Shown here: positions 57,685-64,000 of the stretch, in pieces
Layout: each line of letters starts with the position of its first letter
Position numbering within the stretch: position 1 is the stretch's first letter
Assembly (NCBI RefSeq): GCF_020216065.1
Contig: NZ_JAIWNA010000011.1
Location: 58,027-122,026 of the forward strand
DNA length: 64,000 nt
Source of the DNA: Nocardia rosealba
GTDB taxonomy: Bacteria; Actinomycetota; Actinomycetes; Mycobacteriales; Mycobacteriaceae
Direction of reading: 5' to 3'
The notes under the pieces: model-generated
What the model was told of the DNA's origin: nothing
The model's input: only the letters and a program-made list of their open reading frames with translations
Database searches by the model: none
Program-made: the position numbers and the translations under genes

Positions 57685-59034
57685 TCAGGACGCGTGCGTG
57701 GTGTGGTTGCGGCGACCGGAGGGCTTGTCGCGGTACATGGCCAGATCGGCGTCGTGCAGCACGGCCTCGGGGGTGCGGCGTTCGTGCGGGCCGAGTTCGG
57801 TGACGCCGATCGAGGCGCTGACCTCGAGACGGTGCCCGCTCGCGATGATCGGCTCGGCCATGGTGACGCGCAGCCGTTCGATCAGGCGCGGCAGATCGGT
57901 GCGCTGCGGTTGCCCGGCGAGCAGCACGAGGAACTCGTCCCCACCGAGCCTGCCGACCACGTCCTCGGCGCGCAGCGCGCGTTGCAGCCGCTGGGCGACG
58001 ATCTGCAGGACCGTGTCGCCGATGGCGTGGCCGAGTGTGTCGTTGATCGCCTTGAACCCGTCGAGATCGATGAACAGCACGGTGGTGACCAGGGTGCCGC
58101 CCTCGTCGGCCAGTGCCGCCGACAACTGCGACAGGATCAGCGACCGGTTCGCCAGTCCCGTCAGGGCGTCGTGGGTGGCCTGGTACTCGAGCTGCATCTT
58201 GCTGGCCCGGTATTCGGTGACATCGGCGAACGACGACACCCCCGCCGAGTCCGGGCTGTCGGGATTGAGCAGCCGACAGTTACACGACAGCCACACCTGC
58301 TGACCGTCGGCCCGGCGCACCCCGAACACGAACCGCGTCACCGGTTCGCCGGTCGTCAACGTGTGCGCCATCGGATGCCTGCCCACGGGCAGCGGCTGAC
58401 CCTCCCAATCGATCATCGTGACGGGCAGCTCGTCGAAGCGCGCACCGAGGACCGGCGCGGAGTCGGCGATGCCGAGGATGCGCCTGCCCGCCGGATTGAT
58501 CGATTCGAGCCTGCCGCGCCGGTCGACGACAAGCACACCCTCCTCGAGCTGGGAGACCACGGTGGTGAAGTACGCTTCGGCCTGCCGTGCGGAGGCCTCG
58601 GCGGCCCGCTGTGCGGTCAGATCGTGCACCACCACCTGATAGGCCAGTTCGCCCTGCCAGGCCGTGAGCACCGACACCGTTTGCACGGGCACCTTCCGCC
58701 CGTCGATGCGCAAAAGGTCCATTTCGGTCGGCGGTGACGCCGCGCCCTCGGCGGTGAGCTGGGCGATCCGGTCGAGCATCGGTGGAATGGAGTCGGGGTG
58801 CACGAAATGGGTGATCCGCAATCCGAGGAGATCCTCGGCCGTGTGCGCACCGAGCAGGTGCACCATCGCCGGATTCACGTAGACGATGACACCCGCCTCG
58901 TGCACGCAGATGGCGTCGGGTGTGTGCTCGACCAGCGAGCGGTACCGCTGCGCGAGCAGCTCGGCGTTCGCCGCGTCGGTGTTGGGTTTTCTCACTGCGA
59001 TACCCCCGATCTCGGCCTGGTCTTCGGATGACAC
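57685..59034 (-). CDS. PAS-PAS-GGDEF diguanylate cyclase
   Basis: A 449-residue cytoplasmic signalling protein. PAS domain 1 spans about 27-145 (RYRSLVEHTPDAICVHEAGV), PAS domain 2 about 152-278 (YFTTVVSQLEEGVLVVDRRG) and the GGDEF domain about 283-445 with intact GGDEF (364-368). The inhibitory-site motif RAED lies at 355-358, five residues before GGDEF, so product inhibition by cyclic di-GMP is expected. No EAL domain is present. No membrane segment is seen, so the signal is probably intracellular (redox, light or small molecule). It is divergent from the ketosynthase gene with a 45-base gap. Confidence 0.93.
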   Translation of the reverse strand: MSSEDQAEIGGIAVRKPNTDAANAELLAQRYRSLVEHTPDAICVHEAGVIVYVNPAMVHLLGAHTAEDLLGLRITHFVHPDSIPPMLDRIAQLTAEGAASPPTEMDLLRIDGRKVPVQTVSVLTAWQGELAYQVVVHDLTAQRAAEASARQAEAYFTTVVSQLEEGVLVVDRRGRLESINPAGRRILGIADSAPVLGARFDELPVTMIDWEGQPLPVGRHPMAHTLTTGEPVTRFVFGVRRADGQQVWLSCNCRLLNPDSPDSAGVSSFADVTEYRASKMQLEYQATHDALTGLANRSLILSQLSAALADEGGTLVTTVLFIDLDGFKAINDTLGHAIGDTVLQIVAQRLQRALRAEDVVGRLGGDEFLVLLAGQPQRTDLPRLIERLRVTMAEPIIASGHRLEVSASIGVTELGPHERRTPEAVLHDADLAMYRDKPSGRRNHTTHAS

Positions 59035-59079
59035 ACCGGACTATCGTGGTGACCCTCGACGAGATCCGCGAGGAGCGAC

Positions 59080-60273
59080 GTGAGACCGGAAGGACGTCCC
59101 GGCGGCATGGCCCACCGAGTCGATTCTATGTCGATCGGTGGTATCGGTGTGGTCTCCGGTTACGGCTGGGGCCGTGAACAATTGTTTCAGGGGGTGCTGG
59201 GGGGAAAACCGGCCGCCGGTTTGTATCCGGGTTACGGGCCGGGACGTGACGAGCACGCCTGGGTCGGCCGGATTCCCGACGGCGGCGACCCGGCGCACGG
59301 TCGCGGATTGTTCGGGCGTGCCGTGGTCGCCTCGGCTGCCGAGGCGGTGGCCGACGCCCGCTCGCGTGGCTGGCGCGACGAGGGCCGAACGGTCGGTCTG
59401 GTGCACGCCATCACCCTCGGCGACGTGGCCGACTGGCGCGATTTCTACCTGCGCGACGGCGGACACCGCCGCTCTCGCGACTACCTGCCGATGCTGCCTT
59501 CGACGCCCATCTCCGTGGTGATGCAGCGCTACGGCTTCCACGGGCCCGCCATGAACGTGTCGGCGGCTTGCAGCTCGGGCAATGTCGCCGTGCTCACGGC
59601 GCGGCAGTGGCGCGACGCGGGCCTGGTGGACGACGTGCTGTGCGTGAGCACCGACCTGTCGGCGACCCCGGAGATGCTCGAGCATTTCGTTGGGATGGGT
59701 GCGGCCGTGTCCGATGTGGACCCGTTCACCGCGTGCCGCCCGTTCCAGGAGGGCAGCCTGGGGTTCGTGATGGCGGAAGCGTCGGTGGCGATGCTGCTCA
59801 CCGACGCGGTGGATCAGCCTTACGCGCGGGTGCTCGGCGGTGCCATGAACAACGACGCCTACCACGTTGTCTCGGTCGAGCCGACGCACGAGCAGTACCT
59901 CGAATGCGTCCGGAAAGCATTGCGCGACAGTGGGGTAGCGGCAACGGAGGTGAACTACGTGAACGCGCACGGCACCGGTACCCGCCAATGCGACGCCGCC
60001 GAACGCGACGTGCTCACCACCGTTTTCGACGACCAGCCCTCGATCATCTCGGTCAAGCCGCTCACCGGTCACTGCCAGGGCGCCGCGGCGGCCGTCGAAC
60101 TGGCGTTGATCGCGATGTCCTACGACAGCGGCGTCGTCGCGTCGGCACCGGTCGTCGCGCCTGCGCATCCGCGATTGCTCGACGGGCCGACACCGATGCG
60201 CGGAGGCCTCACTGTGAATCTGTCGATGGGGATGGGTGGCAACAACTCCGCCCTCGTCGTCGGTCCGGCCTGA
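59080..60273 (+). CDS. Stand-alone beta-ketoacyl synthase-like protein
   Basis: A 397-residue thiolase-fold condensing enzyme. The triad is readable: nucleophile Cys164 in VSAACSSGN, His297 in NAHGTGT and His331 with Lys326 in VKPLTGHCQGAA. The usual DGFVxGEG loop is altered to EGSLGFVMAEAS. The GTG at 59080 has GAGGAG five bases upstream; ATGs at 59107 and 59128 are alternatives. No acyl carrier protein, ketoreductase or acyltransferase is nearby, so it may be a FabF-like housekeeping paralogue or an orphan condensing enzyme. It lies between the GGDEF gene and devS, an unusual place. Confidence 0.88.
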   Translation: MRPEGRPGGMAHRVDSMSIGGIGVVSGYGWGREQLFQGVLGGKPAAGLYPGYGPGRDEHAWVGRIPDGGDPAHGRGLFGRAVVASAAEAVADARSRGWRDEGRTVGLVHAITLGDVADWRDFYLRDGGHRRSRDYLPMLPSTPISVVMQRYGFHGPAMNVSAACSSGNVAVLTARQWRDAGLVDDVLCVSTDLSATPEMLEHFVGMGAAVSDVDPFTACRPFQEGSLGFVMAEASVAMLLTDAVDQPYARVLGGAMNNDAYHVVSVEPTHEQYLECVRKALRDSGVAATEVNYVNAHGTGTRQCDAAERDVLTTVFDDQPSIISVKPLTGHCQGAAAAVELALIAMSYDSGVVASAPVVAPAHPRLLDGPTPMRGGLTVNLSMGMGGNNSALVVGPA

Positions 60274-60276
60274 GGT

Positions 60277-62100
60277 TCAGTCCTCGCCCGCCTCCGGCCC
60301 ACCCGCCAGGGCGAAACCGCCGGTGTTCGGTTGGTCCTGTGGGAGCGGAACCGCCCAGCGCAGCCGCGTGCCCGGCATCTCCGAATGCTCGCCGTCGGCG
60401 TCGGCTCGCATCGCGGGCGCGATCTGGAACCGGCCGCCCGCCTCCACGGCGCGCTGCTCGAGATTGCGCAGTCCGCTGCGGATGACGTGATTGGGGATGC
60501 CCCACCCGTTGTCGCTCACGGTGATCGTGAGATCGTCGGCCACCTCGATCACGATGGCAACGGTGTCGGCGCCGGAGTGGCGCACCGCGTTGCTCACCGC
60601 CTCGCGCACAACGGCTTCGGCGTGATCGGCCAGTTGCGGGTCGAGCACCGAGAGCGGGCCCGACACCTGGATGGTCGCGCGCATCGCGATGTCGGCGGTC
60701 TGGCGCCGGATCGCCAGTTCGAGCCGCTGTTGCAGCCCCTCGCTGTGGCCCGAACCGCTGGCGTGCAGGTCGAAAATGGAGGTGCGGATCTCCTGGACCA
60801 CTTCCTGCAGATCCATGATGACCGTCGAAAGGCGTTGCCGCACTTCGGGAACGACCGCCTTGGGCATGGTGGCCTGCACGGTGAGGCCGATCGCGAACAG
60901 GCGCTGGATCACATGGTCGTGCAGGTCGCGCGCGATACGGTCGCGGTCGGCGACGATATCGAGCTCACGCATCCGCCGTTGCGCGTCGGCCAGGCGCACC
61001 GCCAGCGCCGCCTGATCGCAGAACGCGGCGGTGAGCTCGAGCATCTCGTCGGAATAGGGCGCGAAGCCGGGTGGGCGGATGGTCACCAGCACGCCGAGCG
61101 TGGCGTCGGGTGTGCACAGCGGAAGGACGAGAGCCGGTCCGGCACCGGGCAATTCGGCGACCGGGAAGTCGACGCCGAGGACGACCTCGGACACGTCGTC
61201 GAAGCGCAGCGGTGTGCGCCTGCTGAAAGCGTCGCCGAGTACCGTGCCCGCGATCGGGATCGTCTGCCAGTCCTGGCCGGCATCGGGGCCGGTCCACTGG
61301 GTGACGACCAATTCGCTGACCTCGCCGGGGGATTCGTCGGGCACCGGTACCGAGGCCAGAAACGCCTGGTGCGAACCGGTCAGCCCGCGTGCGTGGTCGA
61401 CCACGTGGGCGAGCACCCGATCCGATTCGGTGCCCGCCAGGAATTCGGTGGCGATATCGCGCGTCGCCTCGATCCAGGCCTGTCTGGTGCGCGCCTGCTC
61501 GTAGAGGCGCGCGTTGTCGACCGCGATGCCCGCCGCCGCGGCCAGCGCGAGCACGAGCACCTCGTCCTCCTCGGTGAACGGTTGCCCGTCGGACTTCTCC
61601 GTCAGGTACAGGCTGCCGAACACCTCGTCCCGGATGCGAACGGGGACACCGAGAAACGAGTGCATCGGCGGATGGCCGGGCGGGAAACCCACCGAGGACT
61701 CGTGCTCGGTGAGATCGTCGAGCCGCAGCGGTGCCTTCTCCGCGAACACGGCGCCGAGCACACCGCGGCCCGCCGGTAATCGCCCGATCCGGTCGCGGAT
61801 GTGCTCGGGCATGCCCTCATCGATGAACTGCGCGACCTGCTGACCGTGCCCGCGGACCGCGAGCGCGCCGTAACGGGCATCGACCAGGTTCATCGCCGTC
61901 CGCACCATGGTGCGCAGGGTTTCGTCGAGATCGAGACCCGCGGTGACCGTGAGCATGGCCTCGACCAGGCCGTCCATCCGGTCGCGCGAGCCGATCATCA
62001 CCTCGACCCGGTCGGCCACCTCGCCGAGCAGGGCGCGTAGGCGCTGCTGAGACGCGGTGCGGCCCGCCGAATAGCGGCCGCTCCGACCGTCATTCGCCAT
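60277..62100 (-). CDS. devS: DevS/DosS-type haem GAF sensor histidine kinase
   Basis: A 607-residue cytoplasmic kinase: GAF-A (about 60-200), GAF-B (about 225-370), HisKA_3 with phosphoacceptor His394 in RDLHDHVIQRLF, and HATPase (about 490-590; EAVVREAVSNAVRHSGADTV, VSDNGWGIP). In GAF-A, His143 of GHPPM aligns with haem ligand His149 of M. tuberculosis DosS, and FLGVPVRIRDEVFGSLYLTE is conserved. It should sense O2, NO, CO or redox state and phosphorylate DevR. The devR gene is not adjacent in the same operon: a hibernation-factor gene on the other strand separates them. A DevR-type box lies 80 bases upstream. Confidence 0.93.
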   Translation of the reverse strand: MANDGRSGRYSAGRTASQQRLRALLGEVADRVEVMIGSRDRMDGLVEAMLTVTAGLDLDETLRTMVRTAMNLVDARYGALAVRGHGQQVAQFIDEGMPEHIRDRIGRLPAGRGVLGAVFAEKAPLRLDDLTEHESSVGFPPGHPPMHSFLGVPVRIRDEVFGSLYLTEKSDGQPFTEEDEVLVLALAAAAGIAVDNARLYEQARTRQAWIEATRDIATEFLAGTESDRVLAHVVDHARGLTGSHQAFLASVPVPDESPGEVSELVVTQWTGPDAGQDWQTIPIAGTVLGDAFSRRTPLRFDDVSEVVLGVDFPVAELPGAGPALVLPLCTPDATLGVLVTIRPPGFAPYSDEMLELTAAFCDQAALAVRLADAQRRMRELDIVADRDRIARDLHDHVIQRLFAIGLTVQATMPKAVVPEVRQRLSTVIMDLQEVVQEIRTSIFDLHASGSGHSEGLQQRLELAIRRQTADIAMRATIQVSGPLSVLDPQLADHAEAVVREAVSNAVRHSGADTVAIVIEVADDLTITVSDNGWGIPNHVIRSGLRNLEQRAVEAGGRFQIAPAMRADADGEHSEMPGTRLRWAVPLPQDQPNTGGFALAGGPEAGED

Positions 62101-62159
62101 CGCCGTATCCCGTCGCCGCCCACCTTCGTACCGAGTCAGGAGAAGTCTAGTCCTCGAGG

Positions 62160-62179
62160 TTGGGGACTTTCGGCCCTTC
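62160..62179. promoter_or_regulatory. DevR/DosR binding box
   Basis: TTGGGGACTTTCGGCCCTTC matches the DosR consensus TTSGGGACTWWAGTCCCSAA at the key GGGACT and GCCC positions. The GGGACTTTCGGCCC core is a form seen in mycobacterial DosR promoters. It lies 60-80 bases from both divergent start codons (devS at 62100, hibernation factor at 62247), so one box may serve both. A weaker half-site (TAGTCCTC) lies near 62148-62155. Confidence 0.78.
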
Positions 62180-62246
62180 TACCGCACCGCGCACAGTGGT
62201 GGCATAGGGCAGCGGGGGGACGCCGGATCGAGAAGTGGGGCAAGAG

Positions 62247-63026
62247 ATGTATTCGTTGTCGAGCACCCAGCACTGGACCACCGCCGCCGACCCCGAGCTC
62301 GCGGTGACCACCCGTGGCGAGGTACCGGCTCAAGACGTCACCCGCGCGGTGCGTGCCATCACCCGCGTGATGCGGCGCCATCATCTCGACAGTCCGGCCC
62401 GGGTGCGCGTCACCGCTCCGCGCGGAAACGACGAGCCGACCCTGGTGCAGGCCAACATCCGCACCAACGACACCCTCACCCGTGTGCAGGTCACCGGCCC
62501 GGGCGGGTTCGCGGTGACATTCGCCGCCGAACGTCTGGACCGTCAGCTGGCGCGCCGTGCGGGTAAGGAAGCACGTGGCGCCTGGCCCGACCCGGCCCGG
62601 CGCCCGCTGGCCCAGGTCACCGAGACCCGCCCGATCATCCGCCGCAAGGACTGCGCACTGATGACCGGTACTCCGCTGGAAGCCAGCACCGTCCTGGACG
62701 CGATGGATTACGACGCCTATCTGTTCACCGACGCCGATACCGGCGAGGACGCCATCGTCACCTGGGCCGACCCGCACGGTGTGCGCCTGGCCCGCCAGCA
62801 CCGCACCGTCGCCGCGGGCGACTCGGCGCACCTGCCGCTCACCGCCAGCGCCATGCCGGTGCGGGTGGTGCAGGACGCGGCCCCGGTCTTCGCCGAGGAC
62901 GAGGCATCGGACGTGCTGTGCCGTGGCGGCCTGCCGTATCTGTTCTTCACCGACAGTCACAGTGGCCGGGGCAACCTGCTCTACCGCCGCTACGACGGGG
63001 ACCTGACCATCGTCGTCCCGTCCTGA
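62247..63026 (+). CDS. Long ribosome hibernation factor (HPF/S30AE, Rv0079-like)
   Basis: A 259-residue protein of the S30AE family. The N-terminal domain (about 20-115) resembles the ribosome-binding HPF fold (ELAVTTRGEVPAQDVTRAVR, VRVTAPRGN, FAVTFAAERLDRQLARRAGK). Two copies of the S30AE C-terminal dimerisation motif follow: YDAYLFTDADTGEDAIVTW (about 150-185) and LPYLFFTDSHSGRGNLLYRR (about 225-255). This duplicated end is like M. tuberculosis Rv0079, a DosR-regulon protein. It probably binds ribosomes and silences them under hypoxia. The ATG at 62247 is used; a GTG at 62235 is possible. A DevR box lies about 70 bases upstream. Confidence 0.85.
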   Translation: MYSLSSTQHWTTAADPELAVTTRGEVPAQDVTRAVRAITRVMRRHHLDSPARVRVTAPRGNDEPTLVQANIRTNDTLTRVQVTGPGGFAVTFAAERLDRQLARRAGKEARGAWPDPARRPLAQVTETRPIIRRKDCALMTGTPLEASTVLDAMDYDAYLFTDADTGEDAIVTWADPHGVRLARQHRTVAAGDSAHLPLTASAMPVRVVQDAAPVFAEDEASDVLCRGGLPYLFFTDSHSGRGNLLYRRYDGDLTIVVPS

Positions 63027-63030
63027 TTCT

Positions 63031-63663
63031 CTATGGTTCGCGCAGCTTGGTCGCCAGGACCGCGGCCTGGGTGCGGCGTTCGACGCCGAGTTTGGCCAGC
63101 AGGCGCGAGACGTAGTTCTTGACCGTCTTCTCGGCCAGGAACATGCGGGCTGCGATCTGCCGGTTGGTGAGGCCCTCGCCGAGGAGTTCGAGCAGGCGGC
63201 GTTCCTGGTCGGTCAGACCCGCGAGGGGACCGGTCGGTTCGGTGCTGCGGCGCAGCCGGGCGCGCAGGGCGTCGGCCGCGCGGGTGTCGAGCAGGGAGTG
63301 ACCGGCGCCGACCTGCTTGATAGCGTCGGCCAGCTTCATCCCGTCGATGTTCTTCACCACATATCCGCTGGCACCGGCCAGAATGGCGTCGAGCATCGCG
63401 TGCTCGTCGGAGAACGAGGTGAGGATCAGGCAGCGCAGGTCCTCGAACTCGGCCAGCAGATTGCGGCACAGCTCGATGCCGTTGCCGTCGGGTAATCGGA
63501 CATCGAGCACCGCCACATCGGGCCGGCTCTCCCTGATCCGCACCATCGCCTCGGCCACGCCACCTGCCTGACCGATCACAGTGAGTTCAGGATCACCCTC
63601 GAGCAGGTCGATCAACCCTCGCCGCACGATCTCGTGGTCGTCGACCAGAAACACCTCGAGCAC
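63031..63663 (-). CDS. devR: DevR/DosR dormancy response regulator
   Basis: A 210-residue NarL/LuxR-type response regulator. Receiver residues are Asp8/Asp9, phosphoacceptor Asp54 in VAVLDVRLPDGNGIELCR, Thr82 and Lys104. The output HTH contains LTDQERRLLELLGEGLTNRQ and FLAEKTVKNYVSRLLAKLG, with Lys179, Lys182 and Asn183 at the exact DNA-contact positions of M. tuberculosis DosR. It is therefore expected to bind the GGGACT-type box found 0.9 kb away. It converges with the hibernation-factor gene (4-base gap). No usp gene precedes it, unlike Rv3134c-Rv3133c-Rv3132c. Confidence 0.95.
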   Translation of the reverse strand: MLEVFLVDDHEIVRRGLIDLLEGDPELTVIGQAGGVAEAMVRIRESRPDVAVLDVRLPDGNGIELCRNLLAEFEDLRCLILTSFSDEHAMLDAILAGASGYVVKNIDGMKLADAIKQVGAGHSLLDTRAADALRARLRRSTEPTGPLAGLTDQERRLLELLGEGLTNRQIAARMFLAEKTVKNYVSRLLAKLGVERRTQAAVLATKLREP

Positions 63664-63695
63664 GGCGGCCCCTTCATCACGTAGAACGTCCCCCC

Positions 63696-63820
63696 TGTGC
63701 GGTCCAACATAATCCGCTCACCCACATCCCGTGCAGAGACAGACAATCGCCCACCCAAATCCTGTGCGCAGACAGCAAACTCGCTCACCCAAAGTCCGCC
63801 ATGACCGCCCACCCAACCCC
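63696..63820 (-). repeat. Imperfect 33-35-bp tandem repeats upstream of devR
   Basis: Three full units (63696-63729, 63730-63762, 63763-63797) and a partial fourth (63798-63820) share, on the plus strand, TGTGC-N(6-13)-then CGCYCACCCAMATCC-like ends (CGCTCACCCACATCC, CGCCCACCCAAATCC, CGCTCACCCAAAGTCC, CGCCCACCCAACCCC). Read towards devR the core is GGRTTTGGGTGRGCG. They lie within 35-160 bases of the devR start and may be an array of regulator sites. Confidence 0.65.
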
Positions 63821-63912
63821 GCACGACCCGACCTCGAGGAGGGTCCGCCGCGAAGCGGCGCAGCGGCCCGGCCGCGCGAACAGCGCTCGAAGCGCCTGCG
63901 CGAAGCGCGAGT

Positions 63913-63958
63913 CTCGAGCGCGGTTCGCGCGGCCCCGCAGGGGCCGCGCTCGAGCGCG
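63913..63958. repeat. GC palindrome flanked by direct repeats
   Basis: GCGCGGCCCC-GCA-GGGGCCGCGC is a perfect 10-bp inverted repeat (63927-63949), flanked by direct repeats of CTCGAGCGCG (63913-63922 and 63949-63958). It resembles interspersed GC palindromes of actinobacterial genomes and could act as terminator or repeat element for the gene beyond the window. Confidence 0.5.
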
Positions 63959-64000
63959 CCCGCGCGCCCAACAACCAGCCCCAAACCGCCCTGGTGCCCC

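Larger units (their letters stand above)
63664..64000. other. Upstream region of devR to window edge
   Basis: A 337-base non-coding stretch to the right edge. It contains four imperfect tandem repeats near devR and GC palindromes further out, described separately. The open frames here are composition artefacts. No DevR box is visible, so devR autoregulation as in M. tuberculosis is not evident from the available part. Confidence 0.5.

Overview
The window is GC-rich actinobacterial DNA with many GTG starts, ATGA/GTGA start-stop overlaps and dense operons. Gene order and protein similarity to the Mycobacterium tuberculosis run Rv1608c-Rv1636 (bcpB, trpE, Rv1610, trpCBA, lgt, pyk, tesB, pdtaR, polA, rpsA, coaE, Rv1632c, uvrB, Rv1636 universal stress protein) place it in the Mycobacteriales. 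A Nocardia- or Rhodococcus-type genome is the best guess; this is inference from remembered family sequences, not a search. I see no prophage, insertion sequence, rRNA or CRISPR array.

Layout. 0-4.6 kb: end of a DNA-alkylation-repair-like gene, a divergent DJ-1/PfpI protein and GlxA-type regulator, a MarR regulator, a membrane protein, a peroxiredoxin and a small protein. 4.8-12.2 kb: tryptophan operon (trpE, trp-associated membrane protein, trpC, trpB, trpA), lgt and a TM2 protein. 12.3-19 kb: a cystine-type ABC importer lacking an ATPase gene, pyk, tesB, two minus-strand genes including a low-molecular-weight phosphatase, tRNA-Leu(CAA) and the ANTAR regulator pdtaR. 18.7-24.3 kb: branched-chain amino-acid importer livK-livH-livM with livG and livF fused into one gene. 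24.4-27.1 kb: polA.

27.2-46 kb lies between polA and rpsA, which are adjacent in M. tuberculosis, and is accessory. It holds an SRPBCC protein, an acyl-ACP thioesterase, a stand-alone LeuA-type regulatory domain preceded by what looks like a branched-chain amino-acid attenuator with a leaderless leader peptide, thioredoxin, a 2'-5' RNA ligase-like protein, a LeuB/Icd-family dehydrogenase, a complete polar amino-acid ABC importer, a MerR regulator with two operator-like palindromes facing two membrane proteins, a lipoprotein, an SDR and two LysR regulators (each with a palindrome at its start codon), an acyl-CoA carboxylase beta subunit, a BBE-like flavoprotein, an SPFH/ribbon-helix-helix pair, an unknown protein and a methyltransferase.

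46-55 kb returns to the conserved backbone: rpsA, coaE-GrpB, a secreted Ig-like protein, a DUF402 protein, uvrB, a VOC/AraC pair and the Rv1636-type universal stress protein. 55-64 kb carries a HelD/HelR-like RNA polymerase-associated helicase, an ABM protein, a PAS-PAS-GGDEF diguanylate cyclase, a stand-alone ketosynthase, and a dormancy module. That module is a DevS-type haem GAF histidine kinase, a long ribosome-hibernation factor and DevR. A near-consensus DevR/DosR box sits between devS and the hibernation gene, so the module probably links hypoxia or redox sensing to ribosome silencing. Tandem 34-bp imperfect repeats and GC palindromes lie upstream of devR at the right edge.
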